A stretch of 64,000 nt of DNA, taken from contig NZ_JAMOAO010000001.1 of the NCBI RefSeq assembly GCF_030555055.1, forward strand, positions 5,518,001 to 5,582,000. Direction: 5' to 3'. Under the pieces are notes generated by a model. The model worked only from the letters and a program-made list of their open reading frames with translations, ran no database searches and had not been told where the DNA came from. Positions 48,410-57,632 of this stretch are shown piece after piece; the first letter of the stretch is position 1; each line of letters begins with the position of its first letter. A program made the position numbers and the translations under genes. The DNA is from Nocardiopsis sp. YSL2 (GTDB lineage Bacteria; Actinomycetota; Actinomycetes; Streptosporangiales; Streptosporangiaceae).

Positions 48410-50362
48410 CTAGAACTCGCCGATCCCCGGCGTGGCGAAGCCCCACGGCGTGGCGAACTCGCCGTTCTCCGGGGCGGTCGCGCTCTCGGTGACGGGGTCG
48501 TCGACGTCGGTGCCGCCCCCTTCTCCCTCGCCGGTGCCACCGCCGTCGCCGTCGGTACCGTCGCCTGTTCCGTCACCGTCGGTACCGTCGCCGCCGGTGT
48601 CCTCGCCCCCGCCGGGGTCGCCACCGTCGGTGGGCTCCTCGCAGGTCTCGGGGTCGTACTCGCACACGTCCGGTTCGACCCCGGCGCACCCCTCGGCGTG
48701 CGGATCGGTGGCGCAGTCCGGCGCGGGCGGGGTCCACTCCGGTTCGTGGGGCTCCTCCACGACCGGTGTGTCCGCTCCGTCCTCCACCGTCCCGACCGGG
48801 ATCTCCTGCTCCTCCGAGGCGCCGGGCTCGTCGGTGACGGTGTCCACCGGAGTGTCGGAGGGGGTCGATCCGGTGGGCACCACCGGTCCGGGCCTGCCCT
48901 GCTCGTAGGACCACAGCAGCAGCGCCGCCAGAAAGCCCAGGGCCGCCACCATGCCCGCGGTCACCAGCGCGGGCCTCGTCCGGCGCCGGGCCGTGCGACG
49001 CGCCCCCGAGGGGCGCTCCGGGCGCGGTGTGAAGGCCTGCGTCGGCGGGACGCCGATACGCGCCGTGGGAGCGACACCGATCTGGGCCGGGAGTCCGTCG
49101 CGCTCGGTCGGAACCCCGTCCGGGCTCCAGCGGTCGCCGGTGCCGGTCCCCGGCGCGTCCGCGCCACCGGAAGCCGGTCCGTGCCCCCATGTGCCGTGAC
49201 CCGTGTGCGCCGACGCTCCGGAACCCCCACTGTCGAAGCCCGTGTGCGCGTGAGCGTCGGCCGGGTGCTCCGGTCCCGCGGCCGAACCGGGCCCGTCGGC
49301 TCCGGCGCCCGCCGCCCCGGTCCCCTCCGGCCCGGGGCCGGGCGCGCCGGAAGCCCACTGCCCCTGAGGCGTGGCGCCTCCGTCGGTCGGCATCCCGGAC
49401 CCGCCCGGTGCCGGGCCGGTGGCCGCGGTGCCCTTGGCCGGGTCCGCCGTCCCGCCCGCGAACGGGATCCACGGCCCGACGCGAATGCGCGCCGTGCCCT
49501 GGTCCACGGCCGTGGACACCTCCTCCAGCACCGCCGTGCGGGCCACCGGGGCGGCCGCCGACGAGGCGCGCCCGATCAGCCGGTCCAGCACCTCCACCGC
49601 GCTCGGCCGCGCCGCCGGGTCCTTGTCCAGGCACTGGCTCAGGACCGGCCGCAGCCGCTCCGGTACCTCCTCCAGGTCCGGCTCCGCGCTCAGCACCCGG
49701 TCGATCACCGCCATGGTGTTCTCGCCCGGGAAGGCGTGACGGCCCGTGGCGGCGAAGGCCATGACGGCCGCCCAGGAGAACATGTCGCCGGCCGAGGCCG
49801 CGGGCAGGCCCTGGATCTGCTCGGGCGCCATGTAGGCCGGCGTGCCCGCGACGGTCGTCGTCTGCTGGGTGGCGTCGGTGAAGCGCGCGATACCGAAGTC
49901 GATCACCCGGGGCCCGTCCGGCCCCAGGATGACGTTGCCGGGCTTGAGGTCGCGGTGCACGACCCCCGCCTCGTGCACGGCGGCCAGCGCCGTCACGGTC
50001 GCGATCGCCAGCCGGTCCAGCGCCGCCCCCGTGCGCGGGCCCTCGTCCGTCACCGCCGAGCGCAGGGTCGGCCCGGGGACGTACTCGCTGGCGATGTAGG
50101 GCACGTCCGCGTCCATGTCGGCGTCCAGCACCGCCGCGGTGCAGAACGGCGCGACCGTGCGCGCGGCGGCCAGTTCCCTGGCGAAGCGCGCCCGCTGGCG
50201 CCCGTCCTCACCCCACAGCCCGGTCAGCACCTTGACCGCGGCGGGTGAGCCGTCGTCGGCGTGCCCCAGGTACACGGTGCCCTGTCCGCCGGCGTCGATG
50301 CGGGCGGACAGGGTGTAGGGGCCGATGGTGGTCGGATCGGAAGGAGTCAGGGGAGTCGTCAT
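48410..50362 (-). CDS. transmembrane Ser/Thr protein kinase (PknB-like)
   Basis: A 650-residue Hanks-type kinase. Residues about 10-270 are the kinase domain: ATP-anchoring lysine in PAAVKVL, catalytic loop HRDLKPGN, metal-binding DFG (VIDFGIARF), and activation segment QQTTTVAGTPAYMAPEQI. A long Gly/Pro/Ala linker leads to one membrane helix (PALVTAGMVAALGFLAALLLW, about 480-500). The outside part is Asp/Glu/Gly rich with four cysteines (DCATDPHAEGCAG; VCEYDPETCEE) and no PASTA repeats. It probably senses an envelope signal; targets are unknown. An in-frame GTG 17 codons upstream is less likely. Confidence 0.9.
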   Translation of the reverse strand: MTTPLTPSDPTTIGPYTLSARIDAGGQGTVYLGHADDGSPAAVKVLTGLWGEDGRQRARFARELAAARTVAPFCTAAVLDADMDADVPYIASEYVPGPTLRSAVTDEGPRTGAALDRLAIATVTALAAVHEAGVVHRDLKPGNVILGPDGPRVIDFGIARFTDATQQTTTVAGTPAYMAPEQIQGLPAASAGDMFSWAAVMAFAATGRHAFPGENTMAVIDRVLSAEPDLEEVPERLRPVLSQCLDKDPAARPSAVEVLDRLIGRASSAAAPVARTAVLEEVSTAVDQGTARIRVGPWIPFAGGTADPAKGTAATGPAPGGSGMPTDGGATPQGQWASGAPGPGPEGTGAAGAGADGPGSAAGPEHPADAHAHTGFDSGGSGASAHTGHGTWGHGPASGGADAPGTGTGDRWSPDGVPTERDGLPAQIGVAPTARIGVPPTQAFTPRPERPSGARRTARRRTRPALVTAGMVAALGFLAALLLWSYEQGRPGPVVPTGSTPSDTPVDTVTDEPGASEEQEIPVGTVEDGADTPVVEEPHEPEWTPPAPDCATDPHAEGCAGVEPDVCEYDPETCEEPTDGGDPGGGEDTGGDGTDGDGTGDGTDGDGGGTGEGEGGGTDVDDPVTESATAPENGEFATPWGFATPGIGEF

Positions 50363-50485
50363 GGCGTGAGCCCTGTCTGCGGGGTATCGCGGGCGGCGTT
50401 CTTCATCTGTCACTGTGACGTGGCGAAGGCCGTCGGCGGTTCTTGCCCTGAGGTAACAGTCCGCTTACCTTTTCCGGACACGAGG

Positions 50486-50521
50486 GGAGGCCGGCCCACA
50501 CATGTGTGCGAACCGGCCTCC
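50486..50521. terminator. hairpin terminator after the purine permease gene
   Basis: GGAGGCCGG / CCGGCCTCC arms enclosing an inner CACACATGTGTG palindrome, between the permease stop codon and the kinase gene's promoter. Confidence 0.65.
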
Positions 50522-50557
50522 GGGTCCCCCGCCCATCGCGCCCCGGGAGGGCGCGGG

Positions 50558-51994
50558 TCAGAACCCCAGGGCGTGCATCGCGAAGTGGAACGCGAACACG
50601 GCCGAGAGCAGCCACATCAGCCAGCCGACCTCGGCCACCCGCCCCTGGGCGGTCTTGACGATGGTGTAGGCGATGATCCCGATCCCGATGCCGCTGGCGA
50701 TGTCGTAGGTGAACGGCATCATCGCGATGGTCAGGAACGCCGGGATCGCGATGGAGATGTCCGACCAGTCGATCTCGCGGATGTGCATCATCATCATGGC
50801 GCCCACCAGCACCATCGCCACCGACGCGGCCTGGGCGGGGACGATGCCGAACACCGGCGCGAAGAAGATCGCGGCGAGGAAGAACAGCCCCGTCACCACG
50901 CTCGCCAGGCCCGTCCGGGCGCCCTCGCTCACTCCGGCGGTGGACTCCACGAACACCAGCGTGGCCGAGGAACTGGTCAGGCCGCCCGTCACGGCGCCCG
51001 CGCCGTCGGTGACCAGGATCTGGTTCACCCGGGGCATCTGCCCTCCCTCCCCGGCGATGTCGGCCTTGGTGCCGATGGCCAGGATCGTGCCCAGCGCGTC
51101 GAAGAACCCGGCCAGCACGAGCGTGAACAGGATGACGCCGGCCGTCGTCACGCCCGCCGAGCTCCACGCCCCGAACATGTCCACCTGGAAGAGCAGGCCG
51201 AAGTCGGGGGCCGCGACCGGGTTGCCGGGCAGGCTCGGGCTGCCGCTGCCCCACGCCTCGTCGCTCAGTCCCGCGGTGTAGTGGACGATGATCGCGAACA
51301 CGGTGGCGCCCACGATCCCGTAGAAGATCGCGCCCGGCACCCGGCGCACCAGCAGGATGCTGGCCAGCACCAGGCCGGAGACGAACACCAGGATCGGCCA
51401 GCCGTCGAGGTGGCCGCCGCCTCCGGCGGAGCCGAGCTGGAGCAGGCCGCCCTCGCCGGCGCTGACGAAGCCGGCGTTGGACAGGCCGATCAGCGACACG
51501 AACAGGCCGATGCCCACGCCGATCGCCATCTTGAGGTTGTGCGGGAGCGCGTTCATCACCGCGGTGCGCACACCGGTCACCACCATCGCGATGATGGCGA
51601 TGCCCTGCCAGACCACCAGGCCCATCACCTCGGGCCAGGTCATCACGGGCGCCGCCTGGTAGGCGACCACCGCCATGACGCCCAGGGCGGCGGCGCAGGC
51701 GATCGGCGCGCGCCCCACCAGGCCCATCATGATCGTGACGAGCCCCGCGGCCAGCGCGGTCATGGTGGTCAGCTGGGCGGGGGAGAGGAAGTCCCCGTTG
51801 GCGTCGGGGACGCCGCCGAGGATGATCGGGTTCAGGACGATGATGTACGCCATCGCCATGAAGGTGGTGAGGCCGCCGCGGATCTCGCGGCCGACGGTGG
51901 ATCCGCGCTCACTGATGAAGAAGAAGCGGTCGAGCCAGGATCGAGCCGGTGCGGTGCGCGCCTCGGGCGCGACACCGTCCTTGGTACTGGTCAT
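50558..51994 (-). CDS. NCS2 family (AzgA-type) purine permease
   Basis: A 478-residue permease with about 13-14 membrane helices, belonging to the AzgA/PbuG (hypoxanthine/guanine/adenine) branch of NCS2. Marks are the N-terminal TVGREIRGGLTTFMAMAYIIVLNP, APIACAAALGVMAVVAYQ, GFFDALGTILAIGTKADI, and GLTSSSATLVFVESTAGVSEGARTGLASVVTGLFF. It imports purines by proton symport. It lies directly downstream of the xanthine dehydrogenase-deaminase operon, in the same orientation, giving a combined uptake and oxidation unit. I start at MTSTKDG; upstream codons are Arg/His-rich and probably untranslated. Confidence 0.92.
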   Translation of the reverse strand: MTSTKDGVAPEARTAPARSWLDRFFFISERGSTVGREIRGGLTTFMAMAYIIVLNPIILGGVPDANGDFLSPAQLTTMTALAAGLVTIMMGLVGRAPIACAAALGVMAVVAYQAAPVMTWPEVMGLVVWQGIAIIAMVVTGVRTAVMNALPHNLKMAIGVGIGLFVSLIGLSNAGFVSAGEGGLLQLGSAGGGGHLDGWPILVFVSGLVLASILLVRRVPGAIFYGIVGATVFAIIVHYTAGLSDEAWGSGSPSLPGNPVAAPDFGLLFQVDMFGAWSSAGVTTAGVILFTLVLAGFFDALGTILAIGTKADIAGEGGQMPRVNQILVTDGAGAVTGGLTSSSATLVFVESTAGVSEGARTGLASVVTGLFFLAAIFFAPVFGIVPAQAASVAMVLVGAMMMMHIREIDWSDISIAIPAFLTIAMMPFTYDIASGIGIGIIAYTIVKTAQGRVAEVGWLMWLLSAVFAFHFAMHALGF

Positions 51995-52185
51995 GTCCCC
52001 TCCTGGAGGGAGATGAGCATGGCGAAGCTCGCCATGTGTGGGGGGAATGCTACGGAGAGTAGCCGATCGTGCGTAGGCGCAGAACCACGCTGTCCTGCGG
52101 GGCACCCGCCCCGGTGCCGAGGGCGCCGGCGGAGCCGGGGCGGGCGGTTCAGGTGTGACGGGGCGGCGGAGTCAGCCGCCCGCGG

Positions 52186-54621
52186 TCACAGGTCGATGCC
52201 GACGATGTCCTCCGGCCGCACCGGAGCGTGCGTCAGCGGGCGCCCGGTGGCGTCGCGCACCGCCGCCACGATCGCCGGCGTCGACGACAGCGTCGGCGGC
52301 TCACCCGCGCCGCGCAGCCCGTAGGGCGCGTGCGGGTCGGGGTGCTCGAGCACCTCGATGCGCATCGGCGGGGTGTCCAGGATGGTCGGGATCAGGTAGT
52401 CGGTGAAGGACGGGTTGCGGATCTCGCTGTCCTTGACCTGGATCTCCTCCATCAGCGCCAGGCCCAGGCCCTGGGTCGAGGCGCCCTGGATCTGACCGGC
52501 GAGCTGCTGCGGGTGCAGCACCTTACCCACGTCCTGGACCGCGTCCAGGGCCACGACCTTCACCAGGCCGAGCTCCACGTCCACGTCCACCACGGCGCGG
52601 TGCACGCACATCCCGAACTGGGTGTGCGAGGAGCCCTGGCCCAGGACCGGGTCGATCATCTCGGTCGGGCGGTGGTGGTGCTCGCGGGTCTCCTCCACGA
52701 CCGTGCCGCCGCTCGCGGACTCGCCCAGCAGGTCGGCCAGCGACGCCAGCACGCCGTCGGCCGCCGAGACCAGCTTGCCGCCGCTCAGGGACAGGTCCGC
52801 CTCGTCCCGGTCGGTCGGAACCACACCGCGTTCCCGGGCGATCGCGAACACCGACGCGCGCACGGCCTCACAGGCCAGCTTCACCGCGCCGCCGGTCATG
52901 TACGACTGGCGGGAGGCGGAGGAGGAGCCGGCCGAACCCACGCGGGTGTCGGACGGGTTGATGGCCACGTTCTCCACACCCAGTTCGGTGCGGGCGATCT
53001 GGCCCTTGACGGTGACCAGGCCCTGGCCGACCTCGGCGGCCGCGGTGTGCACGAGCACCACCGGCTCGCCGGCCACGATCTCCAGCCGCACGCGCGCGGT
53101 GGAGTAGTCGTCGAACCCCTCCGAGAAGCACAGGTTCTTCAGGCCCACGCCGTAGCCCACTCCGCGCACGACACCCTCGCCGTGCGTGGTCCCGGCCACG
53201 CCGCCCGGGAGGGTGCGCAGGTCGGAGGGGTCGGGCAGCTCGGAGCGGTCGGCGGGCATCGGCAGCTCACGGGCGCGCCGGAGCATGTCCGCCATCGGCA
53301 GCGGGCTGTGCAGCTCCTGGCCCGTGATGATCCGCGAGCCCTGCGCCATGGCGTTCTTGATCCGCAGGTCCACCGGGTGCATGCCCAGCTCCCGCGCGAG
53401 CTTGTCCATCTGCGACTCGTAGCCGAAGCACGCCTGGACCGCGCCGAAACCGCGCATCGCCCCGCACGGCGGGTTCGTGGTGTACACCCCGTAGGCGTCC
53501 ACCAGCACGTTGGGCACCTCGTAGGGGCCGATGCCCAGCGAGGAGGCCACACCCACCACGGCCGGCGTCGCCGAGGCGTAGGCGCCGCCGTCCACGATGA
53601 TCTCCAGCGTGGCGTACAGCAGCGTTCCGTCGGCCCTGGCGCCGTGCTCGAAGCGCATCTTGGCCGGGTGGCGGTGCACGTGGCCGTAGAAGGACTCCTC
53701 GCGGTTGTACACGATCTTGACCGGCTTGCCGGTGCGCAGCGCGAGCATGGCGCCGTGGATCTGCATCGAGAGGTCCTCGCGGCCGCCGAAGGCGCCGCCG
53801 ACCCCCGCCATGGTCATCCGCACCTTGTCCTCGGGCAGGCCCAGACAGGGCACGATCTGCCAGAGGTCGCTGTGCAGCCACTGGGTGGCGACGTAGAGGT
53901 GGACGCCGCCGTCCTCCTCCGGCACGGCCAGGCCGGACTCCGGACCCAGGAACGCCTGGTCCTGCATCCCGACCTCGTACTCGGTCGACACGACCGCGTC
54001 GGCCTGGGCGCGCAGGGTCTCCAGGAGCTCGCGCTCGCGCTCCTTCTCCCCGGCCACGTCCTGGAACGCGCCGGTGCGGATGGGCTGGTAGCGCACCCGG
54101 TTGCCGGACTGGTGGTACTCCTCGTGGATCTTGAGGGTGCCCTCCTCGTGTACCAGCGGGTACTCCGGGTCGAGGGCGGCCCGGCGCGAGTCGCTGACCG
54201 GGGGCAGGACCTCGTAGTCGACCCTGATCCGCTCCATGGCGCGGCGCGCGGTCTCCGGGTGGTCGGCGGCCACGAGGGCCACCGGCTCACCCTTGTAGCG
54301 CACCTTGCCGAAGGCCAGCACGGGCTGGTCCTTGTACTCCAGGCCGTAGCGCTTGGCGCCGGGGACGTCCTCGTGCGTGAGCACGGCCTCCACGCCGGGG
54401 ACCTTGAGCGCCTCGGTGATGTCGATGCCCAGGATCCTCGCGTGCGGGTGGGGGCTGCGCAGGGTCATCCCCCACAGCATGTCCTCCATCCACATGTCCG
54501 AGGAGTAGGCGAACTCCCCGGTCACCTTGAGCGTGCCGTCGGGGCGGCGCGGGCTCGACCCCAGGCCGTCCCTGGTGGTACTGGACAGGTCCGTGACGGT
54601 GGGGCTGGTCGTCGTGGCCAT
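52186..54621 (-). CDS. xanthine dehydrogenase molybdopterin-binding subunit
   Basis: An 811-residue Mo-MCD large subunit. Conserved blocks are RRPDGTLKVTGEFAYSSDM, MTMAGVGGAFGGREDLSMQ (binds the cofactor), NPPCGAMRGFGAVQACFGYESQMD, AAAEVGQGLVTVKGQIA, GSSSASRQSYMTGGAV, and GLRGAGEPPT with the catalytic-type Glu. The protein lacks the iron-sulfur and FAD parts, which are encoded upstream. Its ATG overlaps the stop of the deaminase gene by one base. It completes a three-subunit enzyme oxidising hypoxanthine/xanthine to urate. Confidence 0.92.
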   Translation of the reverse strand: MATTTSPTVTDLSSTTRDGLGSSPRRPDGTLKVTGEFAYSSDMWMEDMLWGMTLRSPHPHARILGIDITEALKVPGVEAVLTHEDVPGAKRYGLEYKDQPVLAFGKVRYKGEPVALVAADHPETARRAMERIRVDYEVLPPVSDSRRAALDPEYPLVHEEGTLKIHEEYHQSGNRVRYQPIRTGAFQDVAGEKERERELLETLRAQADAVVSTEYEVGMQDQAFLGPESGLAVPEEDGGVHLYVATQWLHSDLWQIVPCLGLPEDKVRMTMAGVGGAFGGREDLSMQIHGAMLALRTGKPVKIVYNREESFYGHVHRHPAKMRFEHGARADGTLLYATLEIIVDGGAYASATPAVVGVASSLGIGPYEVPNVLVDAYGVYTTNPPCGAMRGFGAVQACFGYESQMDKLARELGMHPVDLRIKNAMAQGSRIITGQELHSPLPMADMLRRARELPMPADRSELPDPSDLRTLPGGVAGTTHGEGVVRGVGYGVGLKNLCFSEGFDDYSTARVRLEIVAGEPVVLVHTAAAEVGQGLVTVKGQIARTELGVENVAINPSDTRVGSAGSSSASRQSYMTGGAVKLACEAVRASVFAIARERGVVPTDRDEADLSLSGGKLVSAADGVLASLADLLGESASGGTVVEETREHHHRPTEMIDPVLGQGSSHTQFGMCVHRAVVDVDVELGLVKVVALDAVQDVGKVLHPQQLAGQIQGASTQGLGLALMEEIQVKDSEIRNPSFTDYLIPTILDTPPMRIEVLEHPDPHAPYGLRGAGEPPTLSSTPAIVAAVRDATGRPLTHAPVRPEDIVGIDL

Positions 54622-55976
54622 CAGCGGTTCACCTCCTGGAGAAGGGCGCGGTGCGCGGCCCGGCCGCGCGCGGCGGCGGTGTCGGCGGACAGGGTGCGGA
54701 GCTCACCGCGGTCGACGACCGTACGGCCGCCGACCAGCAGGCGCTCCAGGGGCGGCGTGGGGCCGAAGACCGTCGCGACCACCGGGTCGTCGATCACGTC
54801 GTAGCCGAACCCGTCGACCCGCCACAGGGCGATGTCGGCGAGCTTGCCGACGGTGAGCGAACCGAGTTCGGCGTCGCGGCCCAGCACCCGTGCCCCGCCC
54901 AGGGTGGCCATGTGCAGGGCCTGGCGGGCGCTGAGCGCCTGCGGGCCCTTGCGGGCGCGCGCCATCAGCAGCGCCTGGTGCATCTCCCCGGCCAGCGGGG
55001 TCAGCTCGCTGGAGGCCGGGCCGTCCACACCCAGTCCCACGTGCGCGCCCGCCTCCAGCAGCTCGGTGGTGCGGCAGATGCCCGCGCCCAGCCGGGCGTT
55101 GGAGGTGGGGCAGTGCGCGATACCGGTCCCGGTGGCCGCGATCCGCGCGATGGCGGCGTCGGACAGGTGCACCGCGTGCGCGAACCACACGTCCTCGCCC
55201 AGCCAGCCGAGCTTCTCCGCGTACTCGACGGGGGTGCACCCGAACTCGGCCAGGCACTTCTCCTCCTCGTCGAGCGTCTCGGCGAGGTGGGTGTGCAGGC
55301 GCACGCCCTTGGCACGGGCCAGCTCGGCCGCGCCGACCATCAGCTCCCGGCTCACCGAGAACGGCGAGCAGGGCGCCACCGACACGCGCGTCATGGCGTC
55401 GGAGGAGGCGTCGTGGTGGGCGTCGATGGCGGCCCCGGTGGCGCCCAGCGCCTCCTCCAGGCTCTCCACGACGCTGTCCGGCGGCAGGCCGCCGGAGCTG
55501 TGGCCCCGGTCCATCGACCCGCGGGCCAGGTCCAGGCGGATGCCGACCTCGCGGGCGGCGGCCACCTCGGCGGCGACGATGTCGCCCCGGCCCGAGGGGA
55601 AGATGTAGTGGTGGTCGGAGGCGGTGGTGCACCCCGACAGCGCGAGGTGGCTCATCCCCGCCGACGTCGTGTTCCCCACGACCTCCGCGTCCAGCCGGTG
55701 CCAGATCTCGTACGAACCCACCAGCCACTCGAAGAGCGTGCCGTCGGCGAACAGCCCCTGGGTGGCCCACTGGTAGAGGTGGTTGTGCGTGTTGACCAGG
55801 CCCGGCGTGGCCAGGCAGCCGCGACCGTCGACCTTGCGGGAACCCGGGACCTCGGGGGCGGGGCCGGGCCCGACGGCCCCGATGCGGCCGTCGCGCACCA
55901 CGATGTGGCCCTGCGCGTACTCCCCGCCGTCCACGGTCACGACGTGGGCGCCCTCGATGACGGTCACGTCACTCAT
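54621..55976 (-). CDS. 8-oxoguanine/guanine-type deaminase (amidohydrolase)
   Basis: A 451-residue metal-dependent amidohydrolase resembling 8-oxoguanine deaminases. Metal ligands are visible in LVNTHNHLYQW, the lysine-free HTHLAETLDEEEKC block, WFAHAVHLSD and GLGVDGPASS. HYIFPSGRGD is a subgroup signature. It deaminates an oxopurine or guanine to a xanthine-type product, which suits its position between xanthine dehydrogenase subunit genes. Its ATG overlaps the 3' end of the iron-sulfur subunit gene by 8 bp. Guanine itself or an isoxanthopterin-like pterin are alternative substrates. Confidence 0.9.
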   Translation of the reverse strand: MSDVTVIEGAHVVTVDGGEYAQGHIVVRDGRIGAVGPGPAPEVPGSRKVDGRGCLATPGLVNTHNHLYQWATQGLFADGTLFEWLVGSYEIWHRLDAEVVGNTTSAGMSHLALSGCTTASDHHYIFPSGRGDIVAAEVAAAREVGIRLDLARGSMDRGHSSGGLPPDSVVESLEEALGATGAAIDAHHDASSDAMTRVSVAPCSPFSVSRELMVGAAELARAKGVRLHTHLAETLDEEEKCLAEFGCTPVEYAEKLGWLGEDVWFAHAVHLSDAAIARIAATGTGIAHCPTSNARLGAGICRTTELLEAGAHVGLGVDGPASSELTPLAGEMHQALLMARARKGPQALSARQALHMATLGGARVLGRDAELGSLTVGKLADIALWRVDGFGYDVIDDPVVATVFGPTPPLERLLVGGRTVVDRGELRTLSADTAAARGRAAHRALLQEVNR

Positions 55977-56487
55977 GTGCGGCTCCGCTCTCGGCTCGGC
56001 GCGCGGCGGCCATGTGCACGGCGTCGATGATCTTCTCGTAACCGGTGCACCGGCACAGGTTCCCGGCCAGCGCCTCACGGATCTCGGCGTCGTCGGGAGC
56101 GCCCTTGCCCGCGCCCACGGTGCGCTCCAGCAGGTCGTCGGTCTGCACGAGCAGGCCCGGTGTGCAGAAGCCGCACTGGACGGCGCCGGCCTCGACGAAC
56201 GCGTCCTGGACGGCGCCCAGGGTGCGGTCCGATCCCTTGCCGGGCTCCTGGGCCAGACCCTCGACCGTGCGCACCGCGCGGCCCTCGGCCTGCCCGGCGG
56301 CGATCATGCACGAGCACGCCGTCACACCGTCGAAGTAGACGGTGCACGAGCCGCACTCGCCCTGCTCGCAGGCGTTCTTGCTGCCCGGCAGGCCCAGGCG
56401 CTCGCGCAGGACGTACAGCAGGCTCTCGCCCGGCCACACGTTCTCGGCGGTCATGTCCTCGCCGTTGACGTTGACGTTCACGCGCAT
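55969..56487 (-). CDS. xanthine dehydrogenase [2Fe-2S] subunit
   Basis: A 172-residue two-cluster ferredoxin-like subunit. Cluster 1 ligands are in ACEQGECGSCTVYFDG plus the Cys of ACSC. Cluster 2 uses QCGFCTPGLL and LCRCTGYEKI. This is the standard small subunit of molybdenum hydroxylases, passing electrons from the Mo site to FAD. It overlaps the upstream FAD-subunit gene by 10 bp and the downstream deaminase gene by 8 bp, showing tight operon packing. Confidence 0.93.
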   Translation of the reverse strand: MRVNVNVNGEDMTAENVWPGESLLYVLRERLGLPGSKNACEQGECGSCTVYFDGVTACSCMIAAGQAEGRAVRTVEGLAQEPGKGSDRTLGAVQDAFVEAGAVQCGFCTPGLLVQTDDLLERTVGAGKGAPDDAEIREALAGNLCRCTGYEKIIDAVHMAAARRAESGAAHE

Positions 56488-57347
56488 CGCGTGACTCCCT
56501 TCCGGTACTCGGTGGCCGACCAGGACAGCGCGCGACGCGCCATCACGGCCATGGAGTGGGTGCGGTACTGCGCGGTGCCGCGCTGGTCGTCGATGGGACG
56601 GGTGACGGAGGCCACCAGCTCGCCGAAGCGCCGCACGAGGCTCTCCGACGGCAGGGTGGCGCCCTCCCAGTCGAACTCGGCGGCCAGGAACGCCTCGGCC
56701 TCCTCGGCGCGGATCGGAGTCGGGGCCACCGAGCCCAGGCCGGTGCCCACCGTGCGCTTCTCCGCGTCCAGGGCCAGGCTGAAGGCGGCCACGGAGATGA
56801 CCATGGCGTTGCGGGTGCCGATCTTGGCGAACTGCTGCGGGCCCTTGGGCTCGGGCAGCAGGACGGCCGTGATGAGCTCGTCGTCCTGCAGGGCGGTCCT
56901 GCGCAGGGAGAGGTAGAACTCCCGGGCGGGGACCCGCCGACGGCCCCGCACCGAGGCCAGTTCGACGACGGCGTCGGTGGCGAGCAGGGGAGGGTGGGCG
57001 TCCCCCGCGGGCGAGGCACCGCCCAGATTGCCGCCCACGGAGCCGCGGTTGCGGATCTGCGGGGAGGCCACCGTGCGTGCGGCCTTGGACAGAGCGGGAG
57101 CGCTCCGCGACAGGTGCTCGACGATCGTGGAGTAGGGCACACCCGCGCCCAGGCGGATGTGGTCGCCCTCGGTGGCCCACTCACCCAGCTCGGGCACGCG
57201 GGCCAGGTCGATCAGGGCCGACGGGCGCCGCTTGTCGAAGTTGAGTTCCACCATGACGTCGGTTCCGCCCATGATGGGGACCCCGTCAGGGTGGGCGCTC
57301 TTGGCCTCAAGCGCCTCCTCCAGAGTGGAGGGACTCAGGAATTCCAT
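56478..57347 (-). CDS. xanthine dehydrogenase FAD-binding subunit
   Basis: A 289-residue FAD subunit. MGGTDVMVELNF and RNRGSVGGNLGGASPAGDAHPPLLATDAVVEL bind FAD, and the C-terminal CO_deh_flav_C part (FAKIGTRNAMVISVAAFSLALD) is intact. It is first gene of the xanthine dehydrogenase operon; GAGGA precedes its ATG. The 285-bp gap upstream separates it from the divergent PucR gene and must hold both promoters. Confidence 0.92.
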   Translation of the reverse strand: MEFLSPSTLEEALEAKSAHPDGVPIMGGTDVMVELNFDKRRPSALIDLARVPELGEWATEGDHIRLGAGVPYSTIVEHLSRSAPALSKAARTVASPQIRNRGSVGGNLGGASPAGDAHPPLLATDAVVELASVRGRRRVPAREFYLSLRRTALQDDELITAVLLPEPKGPQQFAKIGTRNAMVISVAAFSLALDAEKRTVGTGLGSVAPTPIRAEEAEAFLAAEFDWEGATLPSESLVRRFGELVASVTRPIDDQRGTAQYRTHSMAVMARRALSWSATEYRKGVTRCA

Positions 57348-57482
57348 GCTTGTCCTCGTTGCTCGCCAGGTCAGGTCGGTCAGCGGTCGGTTTGCGCAAC
57401 TCCTCGGTACATCAGGTAGTGGTGTGAAGTACACCACCGACGACGGGCGTCCAACTAGCACGCGATGCCATGAAGTGCCAGT

Positions 57483-57511
57483 GGAACGAACAGTTATCGT
57501 TGGTCGTTTCC
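57483..57511. promoter_or_regulatory. possible PucR-type operator
   Basis: Imperfect dyad GGAACGA (57483-57489) and TCGTTTCC (57504-57511) with inner AACGA/TCGTT echoes. It lies between the divergent xanthine dehydrogenase operon and its presumed regulator. Weak but correctly placed. Confidence 0.35.
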
Positions 57512-57632
57512 TACAAGCGACGATCAGGCGAACAATCGGTGCCGAGGGCGACCACCGCCCCTCGCGCGGGTCGCCGAACGCGCGCATCACCCGCGGGCCG
57601 AGGCCCGCCCACGAGAGTTCTGAGGGAAGTCC